The notes: generated from the sequence alone by a model not told the origin. A DNA stretch of 64,000 nucleotides from Oscillospiraceae bacterium (GCA_902778285.1 CACYXC010000006.1:31129-95128), one strand, 5' to 3'. Positions 1 through 8,297 are shown, numbered from the stretch's first letter. Numbers and translations are program-made.

Positions 1-96
1 GGACTCGCATGGGGAGAGCGCGAGAGGGGACGGTAATCCCCTTTCGCGGTACAATCTGTGCAAAAATGGGAACTTTTTCGGAAGTTCCCATTTTTG
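1..96 (+). repeat. Mosaic hairpin repeat, copy A (cut by window edge)
   Basis: Starts at the window edge with ACTCGCATGGGGAGAGCGCG, a string shared with the copies at 6.3 kb and (inverted) at 37.2 kb. Two hairpin modules follow: a CGCGAGAGGGG/CCCCTTTCGCG-type stem, and an AAAAATGGGAAC/GTTCCCATTTTT stem with loop TTTTTCGGAA. The SalI-like GTCGACACTTTGTCGAC module that ends the other two copies is missing here. No gene overlaps it. Confidence 0.75.
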
Positions 97-151
97 CTTG
101 GTATAGGTTTTTGGGTAGGCGGACTCGCAGCCGGGTCAGAGCGGAAGCCTT

Positions 152-180
152 GCCGGGCAGCACCAGAAGGGCTGCCCGGC
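152..180. terminator. GC-rich hairpin, possible terminator
   Basis: GCCGGGCAGC pairs perfectly with GCTGCCCGGC around a 9-nt loop, just beyond the stop of the leftward gene at 188. There is no clean T-run on the leftward side, so it may be only a transcript-end hairpin or a dispersed palindrome. Confidence 0.35.
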
Positions 181-187
181 GTTTCCG

Positions 188-427
188 TTATTTTTCTGCG
201 TTCTTCCGGTCCTGCAGGATACCGACCGCGAGAAAAACCAGCCCCGCGGCAAGCGCAGCGATCGCGCAGATCTTCAGGGGCGAGCCCACGTAACTCAGTC
301 CGGCCTGAAACAGGCTGCTGTTCCAGCTGACAACGCCGCTCATAAACACGGCGGCGGAGAGATACCTTGCTGCCGTCAGAATGGCCGCGATCAGGCAGAA
401 AACCGCGCCGACGCCTTTGTTGTTCAT
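188..427 (-). CDS. Small two-helix membrane protein, unknown function
   Basis: This 79-residue protein (MNNKGVGAVF...) has two hydrophobic stretches, near residues 5-27 and 50-70, and a charged C-terminus ending DRKNAEK. I recognise no family. The ATG at 427 is preferred over an in-frame TTG at 445 because GGAGGA lies 7 nt upstream of the ATG. It is the last gene of a leftward run headed by murF, 49 bp after the first MgtC-like gene, so it may be co-transcribed. Function cannot be inferred beyond membrane location. Confidence 0.6.
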   Translation of the reverse strand: MNNKGVGAVFCLIAAILTAARYLSAAVFMSGVVSWNSSLFQAGLSYVGSPLKICAIAALAAGLVFLAVGILQDRKNAEK

Positions 428-476
428 CCCATTTCCTCCATCCAATTGTAATATTATCAGCTGTATGTTCCGGGTA

Positions 477-1172
477 TCAGATCTCTTCGAGCTGGATCAC
501 GTTTTCTATCGCGGTGACGGCGGGGATCAGCACGTCGTCCAGGTTTTTCCGGCGCGCCTGCACCGAGAGGACCGCGGCGTAATAGTGCTCATCGGCCTCC
601 TCGTTGATGCGCGAGATCTCCAGATCGTGGATCTCCGCGCCATGCTGCTGCATGACGGCCATGATATGCGGGAGATCTTCGGAATGGCGGTACTCCACAT
701 AGAGGTTGGCGTCCTGGATGATGCGGGCGAAGCGGTACTCGAGCTTCGACAGGACGAGCTCGGCAAAAAGGACCATCAGCGTGGCGAAGATCGCCAGCTC
801 CAGATAGCCCGCGCCGCAGACGAGGCCGATGATGCCCACGGTCCAGAGGCCGGCGGCGGTGGTCAGGCCCTTGACGCGGCGGCGCTTGGTGACGATGATC
901 GTGCCCGCGCCGATGAAGGAGATGCCTGCGATGACCTGCGCGCCCATGCGGGAGATATCCGTGTACAGGTGCATGACCTGATAGAGATAGAGGTTCGTGA
1001 GGATGGTCATGGAGGCGCCGACGCAGATCAGGATATGCGTGCGGAAGCCGGCGGGGCGGCGTTTGAGCTCCCGCTCGATGCCGATCAGGCCGCCGCAGAC
1101 TGCGGCGAGCAGCATGCGCACCGTCACGGCGAGCAGCGTCATCTCCCGGGCAAAGTCAAAGATATGCAGCAT
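477..1172 (-). CDS. MgtC/SapB-family membrane protein
   Basis: A 231-residue protein with the MgtC/SapB core: four to five membrane helices in the first ~140 residues, including GGLIGIEREL near residue 28, RPAGFRTHILICVGA and GISFIGAGTIIV. A soluble C-terminal domain of about 80 residues (from LYVEYRHSEDLP) resembles the ACT-like tail of longer MgtC homologues. Members of this family are linked to Mg2+ limitation or modulation of membrane ATPases; the exact role varies. Only 3 bp separate it from a paralogue upstream, so the two are surely co-transcribed and may form a hetero-oligomer (inference). Confidence 0.88.
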   Translation of the reverse strand: MLHIFDFAREMTLLAVTVRMLLAAVCGGLIGIERELKRRPAGFRTHILICVGASMTILTNLYLYQVMHLYTDISRMGAQVIAGISFIGAGTIIVTKRRRVKGLTTAAGLWTVGIIGLVCGAGYLELAIFATLMVLFAELVLSKLEYRFARIIQDANLYVEYRHSEDLPHIMAVMQQHGAEIHDLEISRINEEADEHYYAAVLSVQARRKNLDDVLIPAVTAIENVIQLEEI

Positions 1173-1175
1173 CGC

Positions 1176-1901
1176 TCACACCTCCTCGATCGCGGCCACG
1201 CCCTTGAGCGTACCCAGTTTTGCCAGTACCTCGGTATGTTTTCGGTGTTCCGGCATATGCAGGCTCAAAAGCCCGGTCACATAGCTGACGCCCGCCTTCT
1301 CTTCCTTGCCCATCTCCACGTCGTAAATGAGGATCCTGTCGGATTTCAGGTACTCGACCACGCCGCTCAGGTCCTCCACGCCGTCGAGCACGACATAGAG
1401 GTTCATGTTCAGCGAGCGCTGCAGCAGCCGCTTTTCCAGCAGCGGGAGCAGGAGCATGGAGCCGGCGACCAGCACAAAGCCGATCAGCACGCACTCATAG
1501 AAGCCCGCCCCGATCGCAAGGCCCATGCAGCCCGCGGCCCAGAGGCAGCAGGCCGTGGTCAGGCCCGTGACCTCCCTGCGCTGCGTGACCAGGATGGTGC
1601 CGGTGCCGAGGAAGCCGATGCCGGAGACCACTCGCGCGCCGAGACGCACCAGATCGGTCCGCCGCCCGACAATATCAAAGGCGTCCTTCCAGAAGGTATC
1701 CAGCATCAGATCCAGATACTGGCTCAGAATGGCGGTGCAGGCCGCGGCCATCGACACCAGCATGTAGGTGCGGAAGCCTGCCGGCCGGCCGTGCATCTCC
1801 CGGTCCAGGCCGAGGAAGCCGCCCAGCAGCATCGCCAGCACGACGCGAAGGCACATGGAACAGAGGTTCAGCTCGCGAAGGTACGGAAGTACTGCGTCCA
1901 T
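1176..1901 (-). CDS. MgtC/SapB-family membrane protein, second copy
   Basis: A 241-residue paralogue of the gene just downstream, with the same order: GGFLGLDREM, RPAGFRTYMLVSMAA, GIGFLGTGTILV, CCLWAAGCMGLAIGAG, then a soluble tail starting NLYVVLDGVEDL. About 15 extra residues sit between helices 2 and 3 (DTFWKDAFDIVGRRTD). It lies 32 bp after the HAD gene and 3 bp before the other MgtC copy. Tandem divergent copies suggest duplication followed by specialisation. Substrate and partner are unknown. Confidence 0.87.
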   Translation of the reverse strand: MDAVLPYLRELNLCSMCLRVVLAMLLGGFLGLDREMHGRPAGFRTYMLVSMAAACTAILSQYLDLMLDTFWKDAFDIVGRRTDLVRLGARVVSGIGFLGTGTILVTQRREVTGLTTACCLWAAGCMGLAIGAGFYECVLIGFVLVAGSMLLLPLLEKRLLQRSLNMNLYVVLDGVEDLSGVVEYLKSDRILIYDVEMGKEEKAGVSYVTGLLSLHMPEHRKHTEVLAKLGTLKGVAAIEEV

Positions 1902-1933
1902 TTCGCATTCTCTCCTTCACTCTACATTTTCTG

Positions 1934-2638
1934 TCAACACGGAAACAGCCGCTTCAGCAGAGGCGGCAGCTCCGAAAGCGCGCGGATCTCATAGTCCGGC
2001 ACGATGTCCTCCCGGGCGGGACGCTGTCGGGCGTTATACCAGCAGCTCAGCACACCCGCGTTTTTCGCACCGCGGATATCGGAGGTCAGGCTGTCCCCCA
2101 CGAGGATCGCCCGGGCCGGGTCGAAGTCCGGGATGCGGGCAAAGCAGCGGTCGAAGAAGGCCCGCTGCGGCTTATCCGCGCCGAGCTCCTCCGAGATGAA
2201 GATCTGTTCGAAATACGGTCCGATCCCGGCGGAGCGGATACGCGCCTCCTGCACGGCGGCCGCGCCGTTGGAGACGATGAACAGGCGATAGTCCCCCATC
2301 AGCTCCTTCAGCAGCTCCTCAGCCCCCGGCATGAACCAGTGGCCGAAGCAGAGCTCGCGTTCATATCGCGCTGTCGCCTCCGCGCCGGAAGCGTTGTATG
2401 CGTATTCCTTGAACAGCAGCTCGAAGCGGCGCACCAGCACCTGCTCCCGGGTCAGCACGCCCGCCTCCAGCAGCTCCCACTGGCTGCGGTTGATCGCATT
2501 GTAGTGCGCGATCAGCGCGTCGTCGATCGGGATATCCAGCGCGGTGAAGGCCCGGCGCAGAGCGGCCGCCTCGGCGGTCTGGAAGTCCAGGATCGTGTCG
2601 TCGATGTCCAGCAGGACGAAGGGCGTCGAGGCGCTCAC
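1934..2638 (-). CDS. HAD-family phosphatase, YjjG-like
   Basis: A 234-residue haloacid dehalogenase hydrolase. Motif I is LLDIDDTILDF (nucleophile Asp11, acid/base Asp13), motif II is FIVSNGAA, the conserved Lys is in ELGADKPQRAFFD, and motif III is ILVGDSLTSDIRGAKNAG. The helical C1 cap and overall pattern fit YjjG-type nucleotidases that clear non-canonical pyrimidine nucleotides. The GTG start at 2638 overlaps the murF stop (GTGA) with AAGGAG upstream. A longer frame reaching back to 3028 is only read-through over murF. Substrate is inferred from family only. Confidence 0.85.
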   Translation of the reverse strand: MSASTPFVLLDIDDTILDFQTAEAAALRRAFTALDIPIDDALIAHYNAINRSQWELLEAGVLTREQVLVRRFELLFKEYAYNASGAEATARYERELCFGHWFMPGAEELLKELMGDYRLFIVSNGAAAVQEARIRSAGIGPYFEQIFISEELGADKPQRAFFDRCFARIPDFDPARAILVGDSLTSDIRGAKNAGVLSCWYNARQRPAREDIVPDYEIRALSELPPLLKRLFPC

Positions 2639-3984
2639 AGCTTCAGCTCCTTGAGCGCCTCGCTCACGCGCTCGAAGCGGGAGCCGCGGCTGGCCTTGAC
2701 CAGGATCGCGTCCCCCCTGTGTGCAAGTGTCGGCAGCGCCTCGATCAGCGCCTCCACGCTCGCGAAGCAGCGGCCCTTTTCCCCCGCGCCCGCGGCGAGA
2801 TCCGCACCGTACTTCCCGCTGGCCCAGACCGCGTCCACGCCTTTTTCGGCGGCGTAGCGGCCCACGTCGAAGTGCATGGCCGGGGAGGCCTCCCCCAGCT
2901 CGCGCATGTCGCCCAGGATGCAGACGTGCCGCCCGGGCAGGGTCAGGAGCGAATCCACCCCGCACTTGACCGAGTCGGGATTCGCGTTGTAGCTGTCGTC
3001 CACGAGGGTGACGCTGCCGGTATGACACACGGCGGCGCGGCGGCCGACGAGCTCGAAGGCGCGGATGCCCGCGGCGATCTCCCCGTCCGTCAGCCCCTGC
3101 AGGATGCCGACGGCGGCCCCCTCCAGCGCGGCATAGACCATGTGCCGCCCGAAGGCCGGGATCTCCGCCTCGACGCGGCGGCCCATGCCCGCGATCGTAC
3201 AGCGGGTGCCCTCCGCGTCCTGCCGGATGTCCAGCGCGCGCAGCATGTTCCCCTCGCCCAGACCGACCGTCAGCTTGCGCTGACCGCAGGGGAAATCGCG
3301 CAGCCGCGCGTCATCCCCGTTGACCACGAGCCAGGCGTCCTCCGCCATGTTCTCGAGCATCTCGGTCTTGGCGGCGAGCACGCCGTCCAGATCGTGCAGA
3401 AATTCCAGATGCGCGTGGCCGATCACGGTAAAGACGCCGACGTCGGGTCTTGCGATCCGGCTGAGCGCGCGCATCTCGCCGAAGCCGGAGATGCCCATCT
3501 CCACCACGGCGATCTCGTGCTGCCGCGTGATGCGGGAGACGGTCATCGGTACACCGATCTGGTTATTGAGATTCCCCTCCGTCTTGAGGACGGAAAAGCG
3601 CCGGGACAGGACCGCGGCGATCATCTCCTTGGCGGAGGTCTTGCCGACGCTGCCGGTGATGCCGATCACGGGCAGCGAGAGCGTGGCCCGGTAGGCCTCC
3701 GCGATCCGCTCCAGCGCGCGCTGCACGCCGTCCGTCAGCAGCACCGGCCCCGTCACGCCCTCGGGCAGGCGCTCGGCAAGACAGCAGGCCGCGCCCTTTT
3801 CCAGCGCGGCCGCGATATATTCGTGCCCATCCGTATGCTCGCCCTTATAGGCGACGAAGAGGTCGCCCGGCTGTACCGCCCGGCTGTCGATGATCACACG
3901 GCCGAGTTCGTGCTCTTTGTTTTCAACGCCGCACAGACGGCCTCCGCAGGCCGCCGCGGCGCGTTCGATTGTCATACCGTCCAT
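2635..3984 (-). CDS. murF: UDP-MurNAc-tripeptide--D-alanyl-D-alanine ligase
   Basis: This 449-residue cytoplasmic ligase adds D-Ala-D-Ala to the UDP-MurNAc tripeptide, the last cytoplasmic step of muropeptide synthesis. The N-terminal uridine-binding domain has IIDSRAVQPGDLFVAYKGEHTDG-type sequence near residues 31-54. The ATP P-loop is GITGSVGKTS (108-117). The Mur signatures GNLNNQIGVP and VVEMG follow, then the C-terminal Mur ligase domain with DDSYNANPDS. The length is normal for MurF. It heads a leftward run with the HAD and MgtC genes. No other mur genes are nearby. Confidence 0.95.
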   Translation of the reverse strand: MDGMTIERAAAACGGRLCGVENKEHELGRVIIDSRAVQPGDLFVAYKGEHTDGHEYIAAALEKGAACCLAERLPEGVTGPVLLTDGVQRALERIAEAYRATLSLPVIGITGSVGKTSAKEMIAAVLSRRFSVLKTEGNLNNQIGVPMTVSRITRQHEIAVVEMGISGFGEMRALSRIARPDVGVFTVIGHAHLEFLHDLDGVLAAKTEMLENMAEDAWLVVNGDDARLRDFPCGQRKLTVGLGEGNMLRALDIRQDAEGTRCTIAGMGRRVEAEIPAFGRHMVYAALEGAAVGILQGLTDGEIAAGIRAFELVGRRAAVCHTGSVTLVDDSYNANPDSVKCGVDSLLTLPGRHVCILGDMRELGEASPAMHFDVGRYAAEKGVDAVWASGKYGADLAAGAGEKGRCFASVEALIEALPTLAHRGDAILVKASRGSRFERVSEALKELKL

Positions 3985-4011
3985 CGTGTTCGCCTCACTT
4001 GATTCATGGGT

Positions 4012-4040
4012 ATCATATCATATCCATTCATAATATGCAA
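4012..4040 (-). promoter_or_regulatory. Sigma-A promoter of the murF run
   Basis: Reading leftward, TTGCAT (4040-4035), 17 nt, TATGAT (4017-4012). The -10 ends 27 nt before the murF ATG. Confidence 0.7.
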
Positions 4041-4095
4041 GAAATGGCGCGAACAGGAGGCTTTTTCGGCCGCATTCGTATTTTTGAAAAAAAGC

Positions 4096-4124
4096 GTGCA
4101 TTCCGCCGGGGAGTATGCTATACT
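4096..4124 (+). promoter_or_regulatory. Sigma-A promoter of the exonuclease gene
   Basis: GTGCAT, 17 nt, TATACT, with an extended -10 TGC directly before TATACT, 33 nt upstream of the ATG at 4158. Confidence 0.6.
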
Positions 4125-4157
4125 GAATTGGTTAATCCATGAAATGAGGAATACGAT

Positions 4158-5147
4158 ATGAATTATGTTGTGGTGGATCTGGAGTGGAACCAGGCCATGA
4201 ACTCCAAATCCTCCGTTTTCAATAAATTGCCCATCCATCTGCGCGGCGAGATCATCGAGATCGGCGCTGTGAAGCTGGACGAGAACATGCGTCCCGCCGA
4301 GGAGTTCACCATCGACGTCAAGCCCGTCTACTTCCGGCGCATGCACTACAAGGTCAAGAAGATCACCGGCTTCGACAAGGACCGGCTGTCCCACGGCGTG
4401 TCCTTTCCCGAGGCGCTGGAGCGGTTTCGCGACTGGTGCGGGGAGGACGTTACCTTCCTGACCTGGGGCTGCGACGATCAGGGCATCCTTGAGCAGAACA
4501 TCATCATCCACGATCTGGACTGGGACTGGATCGCCGGATGGATCAATCTGCAACTCATCTACAACCTCCAGACCGGCGGAGACAAGAATCAGAAGTCTCT
4601 CGCCAGCGCCATGGAGCATTTTGAGATCGAGCAGACCCGCATCGCGCACGACGCGCTGGGCGACGCCTACAACACCGCGCTGGTCAGCACCCACCTCGAC
4701 ATGAAGGAGGGACTGCGCATGTACCCGGACGCGGCGCGCATCCTCGCCGCCCGCATGCCCAACTACAAGCCTCCGGTGGAGAACGCCGGGCCCGAGGCGC
4801 TGATCCACAAGAGCTTTGACGGCTTTGAGAGCAAGGCCGCGGCCTTCCTCGACGACCGGCTGAGCGCTCTGGCCTGCCCCCACTGCGAACAGGCGCTGCA
4901 GGGCCAGCGCTGGGTCAATCAGGGCGATCAGCGCTATATGAACCTCTTCTCCTGCCCCGAGCACGGCGATCTGCTGGTGCGCGTCCGCTTCCGCAGGGAG
5001 CCGGAGCAGAACACCTGGGCCGTCAACAAGCTGGTCTATGAGGCCGACGAGAGCATGCAGGAGTACTACAAGAACAAGGCCGCCCAGTCCCGCCGCCGCG
5101 GCCGCGGGCACAGCTCCCGCAAGAACCGCCCCGCAGGAAAGCAGTAA
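4158..5147 (+). CDS. DEDDh 3'-5' exonuclease with Cys-rich C-terminus
   Basis: A 329-residue protein whose first ~185 residues are an exonuclease domain of the DnaQ/KapD type: VVDLEWN (Asp7, Glu9), WGCDDQG (Asp106 or 107), and HDALGDAYNT (His164, Asp169). These are the DEDDh metal and catalytic residues. After residue ~235, CPHCEQ and FSCPEHG suggest a small zinc ribbon, followed by a basic tail rich in Arg and Ser. The combination suggests a structured-RNA or DNA trimming enzyme; the substrate is unknown. It is monocistronic, with its own promoter and a strong terminator. Confidence 0.85.
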   Translation: MNYVVVDLEWNQAMNSKSSVFNKLPIHLRGEIIEIGAVKLDENMRPAEEFTIDVKPVYFRRMHYKVKKITGFDKDRLSHGVSFPEALERFRDWCGEDVTFLTWGCDDQGILEQNIIIHDLDWDWIAGWINLQLIYNLQTGGDKNQKSLASAMEHFEIEQTRIAHDALGDAYNTALVSTHLDMKEGLRMYPDAARILAARMPNYKPPVENAGPEALIHKSFDGFESKAAAFLDDRLSALACPHCEQALQGQRWVNQGDQRYMNLFSCPEHGDLLVRVRFRREPEQNTWAVNKLVYEADESMQEYYKNKAAQSRRRGRGHSSRKNRPAGKQ

Positions 5148-5156
5148 GAGAACAAA

Positions 5157-5197
5157 GATCGGCGCTCCGCCTCAGCTTGCGGAGCGCCGGTCTTTTT
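5157..5197 (+). terminator. Rho-independent terminator after the exonuclease gene
   Basis: GGCGCTCCGC / GCGGAGCGCC stem with an 8-nt loop, followed by GGTCTTTTT. Its T-run touches the stop codon of the convergent HTH gene. Confidence 0.85.
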
Positions 5198-6126
5198 CAA
5201 TCTTCTTCCTCTTTTTCACCGTCCAGGTCGAGATCGACATGGACCTCCGCCTTGCGGTCCCCGAAGGACCAGGATCTGTCAAAGCGCCAGGCCCTTTTCA
5301 TGCTCTTGTTGACGGCGTTGGAGATCTTCTCGCCGAGACCGGAGAGCGCGGTACCCAGCTCCTCCCCCAGGCTGTCGAAGCTCATGCCCCCGGCGGAGGC
5401 AACGCTCCTGCCGACCTCGTCGCAGTCCACATCACCGCCGGCATAGACGCTGCCGGCCACATCGTCGCAGGTCACGCTGCCGCCGGCGTTCACGTTGCCC
5501 GCGACATCGTCGCAGGAAACCCCGCTGCCCGCGGAGACGCTGCCGCCGACCTCGTCGCAGTTGACGCTGCCGCCGGCGTTCACGCCGCGGCCAACGGCGT
5601 CGCAGTTGACATTGCCCTGGGCGTCCACGCCGCCCTTCACGTCGCCGCAGTCCACATCGCCGCCCGCGTTCACGCTGCCCTGCACGTCGCCGCAGTTGAC
5701 GCTGAAATCGCTCCAGATGTTGAGCGCCGGGCCCTCGTACTGAAACTCGATCCGCCTGCGGGTATCGAGGTGCGCCTCCGTCTCCTCTCCGGCGATCAGC
5801 TTGTGCCCGGCGAACAGCACCACGTGCAGCATGTCCGGATCGTCCGGCCAGGGGAGCTCCACGCCCGGCCGCGTCCGATGTTCCTCTTCCGCAATTGCCG
5901 GGAGCGCAGGCTGCCCGGCGGGGGCCGTTCTTCCAAAGAGCTCGTCGATGCTCACTTCAAAGATGTCCGCCAGCAGCGGCAGCAGGTCGATGTCCGGGCT
6001 CGACACGCCCGTCTCCCACTTGCTCACCGCCTGATAGGTGATGCCGAGGCCGTTTGCCAGTTGTTCCTGGGTCAGATCGTTCTGCTTGCGAAGGCGCATG
6101 ATATTGCTGCCCAATGACTCGTTCAT
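5197..6126 (-). CDS. XRE-family regulator with seven 15-residue Cys repeats
   Basis: A 309-residue protein. Residues 5-63 are a Cro/cI-type HTH (LRKQNDLTQEQLANGLGI, then QAVSKWETG). A linker with a possible beta-strand segment runs to ~140. Residues 142-248 hold seven units of exactly 15 residues, each with one Cys (145, 160, 175, 190, 205, 220, 235), of the form VNCDEVGGSVSAGGS. The regular VxCxxVxGxVxAGG pattern suggests a parallel beta-helix, comparable to adhesin-like polymer-forming folds (inference). An acidic tail ends the protein. The ATG at 6126 has AGGAGGAGG upstream. It is presumably a DNA-binding regulator; the role of the repeats is unknown. Confidence 0.8.
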   Translation of the reverse strand: MNESLGSNIMRLRKQNDLTQEQLANGLGITYQAVSKWETGVSSPDIDLLPLLADIFEVSIDELFGRTAPAGQPALPAIAEEEHRTRPGVELPWPDDPDMLHVVLFAGHKLIAGEETEAHLDTRRRIEFQYEGPALNIWSDFSVNCGDVQGSVNAGGDVDCGDVKGGVDAQGNVNCDAVGRGVNAGGSVNCDEVGGSVSAGSGVSCDDVAGNVNAGGSVTCDDVAGSVYAGGDVDCDEVGRSVASAGGMSFDSLGEELGTALSGLGEKISNAVNKSMKRAWRFDRSWSFGDRKAEVHVDLDLDGEKEEED

Positions 6127-6228
6127 TTTGTTTTCCTCCTCCTTGCGATTCGTCGGCGCCTGCCCTGTCGGCATGAGCGTAGCAGAAAAGGGCCCGATTT
6201 GCCAATAACCTGTTCGTTGAGTTTGCAG

Positions 6229-6247
6229 ATTCAACCGCTGGTTGAGT
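6229..6247. promoter_or_regulatory. Palindromic operator candidate upstream of the XRE gene
   Basis: TCAACC-GCT-GGTTGA (6231-6245) is a perfect inverted repeat about 105 bp upstream of the XRE start. Further TTGAG half-sites flank it. It could be an autoregulatory operator; this rests on position only. Confidence 0.4.
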
Positions 6248-6257
6248 TGATTGCTAT

Positions 6258-6443
6258 GAGATTGGGCGGTTTTCACCGCCCGATCTCAGACTGTAGACAA
6301 ACCCATGCTGCCGAAGTTTGACACGCATGGGGAGAGCGCGAGAGGGGATTGGTTATTCCCTCTCGCGATTGATATACTCAAATGTCAAGCTGTCGACACT
6401 TTGTCGACAGCTTGAGATTGGGCGGTTTTCACCGCCCGATCTC
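6258..6443. repeat. Mosaic hairpin element, copy B, flanked by 30-bp direct repeats
   Basis: The core at 6291-6410 begins CTGTAGAC and ends GTCGACAG, imperfect terminal inverted repeats (7 of 8). Inside are ACGCATGGGGAGAGCGCGAG, a hairpin CGCGAGAGGGG/CCCTCTCGCG, and GTCGACACTTTGTCGAC. Both sides carry the identical 30-nt hairpin at 6258-6287 and 6414-6443 (GAGATTGGGCGG / CCGCCCGATCTC, loop TTTTCA). The right-hand hairpin lies directly after the ribF stop and may act as its terminator. Compared with the 37-kb copy, the AATGAGAAC hairpin module is missing. Confidence 0.8.
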
Positions 6444-6447
6444 TTTC

Positions 6448-7344
6448 TTATTTTCCAAAATACGCTCTTGCGGCCTCCGCGTCCTCGTGGATCTGGGCCG
6501 AGAGCGCCTCGAAGCTCTCGAACTTCCGTTCCGGCCGGAGAAAGGCGTAGAACTCGACCCTCGCCTGCCGACCGTAGAGATTGCCGCTGTAGTCGAGCAG
6601 ATGGCTCTCCACGCTGACGCGGTTTTCCTCGCTGACCGTGGGACGCACACCGATGTTGGTCACGGCCACGTAGCTCTTCCCGTCTTCGAGGAAAACACGG
6701 GCGGCGTAGACGCCGTGCCGCGGCACCAGCACCCCCTCGGGGAAATACATGTTGATGGTGGGCGTGCCGAGCTTGCGGCCCAGATGGTAGCCGGAGTGCA
6801 CGGTGTCGGCCAGCGTGTGGGGATGGCCGAGCCAGCGCCGGGCCTCCTCCATGTCCCCCGCCTCGATGAGCTTCCGGATATGGGTGGAGCTGACGATCTG
6901 CCCGTCGATCGTGACGGGCGGGATCACGTCACAGCCCAGGCCGTTCTCCGCGCAGTACTCGCGCAGACGGTCCACCGTGCCCTCGCCCCGGTAGCCGAAG
7001 CAGAAGTCGTGCCCGACCACGATGTGGCAGATGGACAGCTCCTGCACGATGGATTCGATAAATTCACGCCAGGGGATGCGCATCGTATGCTCGGAAAAAT
7101 GCAGGAACACTACGTTGTCGATGCCGAATTCCCGGCGGATGATATCCTCCCGGCCGATCGCGCTGTTGATGAGCGGGACCTCCCTGTGAAATACCAGCGT
7201 GTCCGGGTGTACGTCGAAGCTCAGCACGGAGGGCTCGGCCCCCAGCTCACGCGCCCGCTCCTTCGTTTTGTTCAGCAGCGCCGCGTGGCCGATATGGACC
7301 CCGTCGAAAAAGCCCAGGGCGATGACCCTTTTGATCTCTGTCAT
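6448..7344 (-). CDS. ribF: Bifunctional riboflavin kinase / FAD synthetase
   Basis: This 298-residue enzyme makes FMN from riboflavin, then FAD. The N-terminal adenylyltransferase has GFFDGVHIGH (11-20) and later SSTHIRKLIEAGD. The C-terminal flavokinase has GRKLGTPTINM, the PTAN-like substrate loop, with GVYA and VTNIGVRPTV after it. The length is typical of bacterial RibF. It is the last gene of the rimP-to-ribF run, 83 bp after truB with a palindromic repeat in the gap. The usual truB-ribF adjacency is kept. Confidence 0.95.
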   Translation of the reverse strand: MTEIKRVIALGFFDGVHIGHAALLNKTKERARELGAEPSVLSFDVHPDTLVFHREVPLINSAIGREDIIRREFGIDNVVFLHFSEHTMRIPWREFIESIVQELSICHIVVGHDFCFGYRGEGTVDRLREYCAENGLGCDVIPPVTIDGQIVSSTHIRKLIEAGDMEEARRWLGHPHTLADTVHSGYHLGRKLGTPTINMYFPEGVLVPRHGVYAARVFLEDGKSYVAVTNIGVRPTVSEENRVSVESHLLDYSGNLYGRQARVEFYAFLRPERKFESFEALSAQIHEDAEAARAYFGK

Positions 7345-7360
7345 AGCTTGTCCTTACCGC

Positions 7361-7424
7361 GTCATTCTGAGGAGCGCAGCGACGAAGAATCTCGTGAGAT
7401 CCTTCGCTGCGCTCAGGATGACAG
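7361..7424. repeat. Dispersed palindrome, GTCATTCTGAG family
   Basis: An imperfect palindrome starting GTCATTCTGAGGAGCGCAGC and ending GCTGCGCTCAGGATGACAG, in the truB-ribF gap. The same family recurs at 12884-12975. Similar palindromes are widespread in bacterial intergenic regions. Confidence 0.8.
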
Positions 7425-7427
7425 TTT

Positions 7428-8297
7428 TTATACTTCAAAAAAACTTTTGATGGTTTTCAGCTCGCCGTTGTCAACACGCGCGAGGGCCAGGAAATTGCCG
7501 CCTTCGCCGTAGAGACGATAGCGGCCTGACGGCGCATCTGCGGACAGCGTGTTTCCGCAGCGGATCTTTTTCTCCATCGCGGCGCTCACGCACAGCCTCG
7601 GATACGCCGTGAACAGGCTGTCTACCGGCAGGAGCAGCGTTTCCGCCCGCCCCTCGTCCGCCGCGGCGATCACCGCCTCGAGCGTGTGGGCATCCTCCAG
7701 CCGGAACTCTCCCGCCGCGAGCCGCCTGAGCGAGCTCATGCAGCCGCCGCAGCCGAGCGCCTGCCCGATGTCGTGGCTGAGCGTGCGCACATAGGTGCCC
7801 TTGGAGCAGCGGACGTCCAGCAGGAAATCCCCGTCCCGCTCGCCCGCGATCTCGAGCGCGCGGATCGTGACGGGGCGGGGCTTGCGCTCCACCTCGCCGC
7901 CGCGGCGAGCGATCTCGTAGAGCTTCTGTCCCCGGATCTTGATGGCCGAGTACATGGGCGGGACCTGCGCGATCTCGCCGCGAAAGCGTGAAAGCACTTC
8001 CTCCAGCTCTGCGCGGGAGACCGGCCGCGGCTCGCCGCCGACCGGATTTCCGGTGATATCCTGGGTATCGGTGGTAAGGCCCAGGCGGAGGCCCGCCAGA
8101 TAGCGCTTGTCATGGCTCTCGGCAAATTCCACGGCCCGGGTGGCCCGGCCGACGAAGAGCACCAGCAGGCCAGTGGCCATCGGGTCCAGCGTGCCGGAGT
8201 GCCCGATGCGCTTTTCGTGCAGCACGCCGCGCAGCTTCGCCACCACGTCGCTCGAGGTCCAGCCGGCAGGCTTGTCGATCAGCAGGATTCCGTTCAT
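7428..8297 (-). CDS. truB: tRNA pseudouridine(55) synthase
   Basis: A 289-residue enzyme that isomerises U55 in the T-loop of tRNAs. LIDKPAGWTSSDVV opens the protein, the catalytic Asp38 is in HSGTLDPMATG, and RCSKGTYVRTLSHDIG is the KGTYVR-type motif. A small C-terminal domain of about 55 residues follows. It overlaps nrnA by 4 bp (ATGA), so translation is probably coupled. Confidence 0.95.
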   Translation of the reverse strand: MNGILLIDKPAGWTSSDVVAKLRGVLHEKRIGHSGTLDPMATGLLVLFVGRATRAVEFAESHDKRYLAGLRLGLTTDTQDITGNPVGGEPRPVSRAELEEVLSRFRGEIAQVPPMYSAIKIRGQKLYEIARRGGEVERKPRPVTIRALEIAGERDGDFLLDVRCSKGTYVRTLSHDIGQALGCGGCMSSLRRLAAGEFRLEDAHTLEAVIAAADEGRAETLLLPVDSLFTAYPRLCVSAAMEKKIRCGNTLSADAPSGRYRLYGEGGNFLALARVDNGELKTIKSFFEV

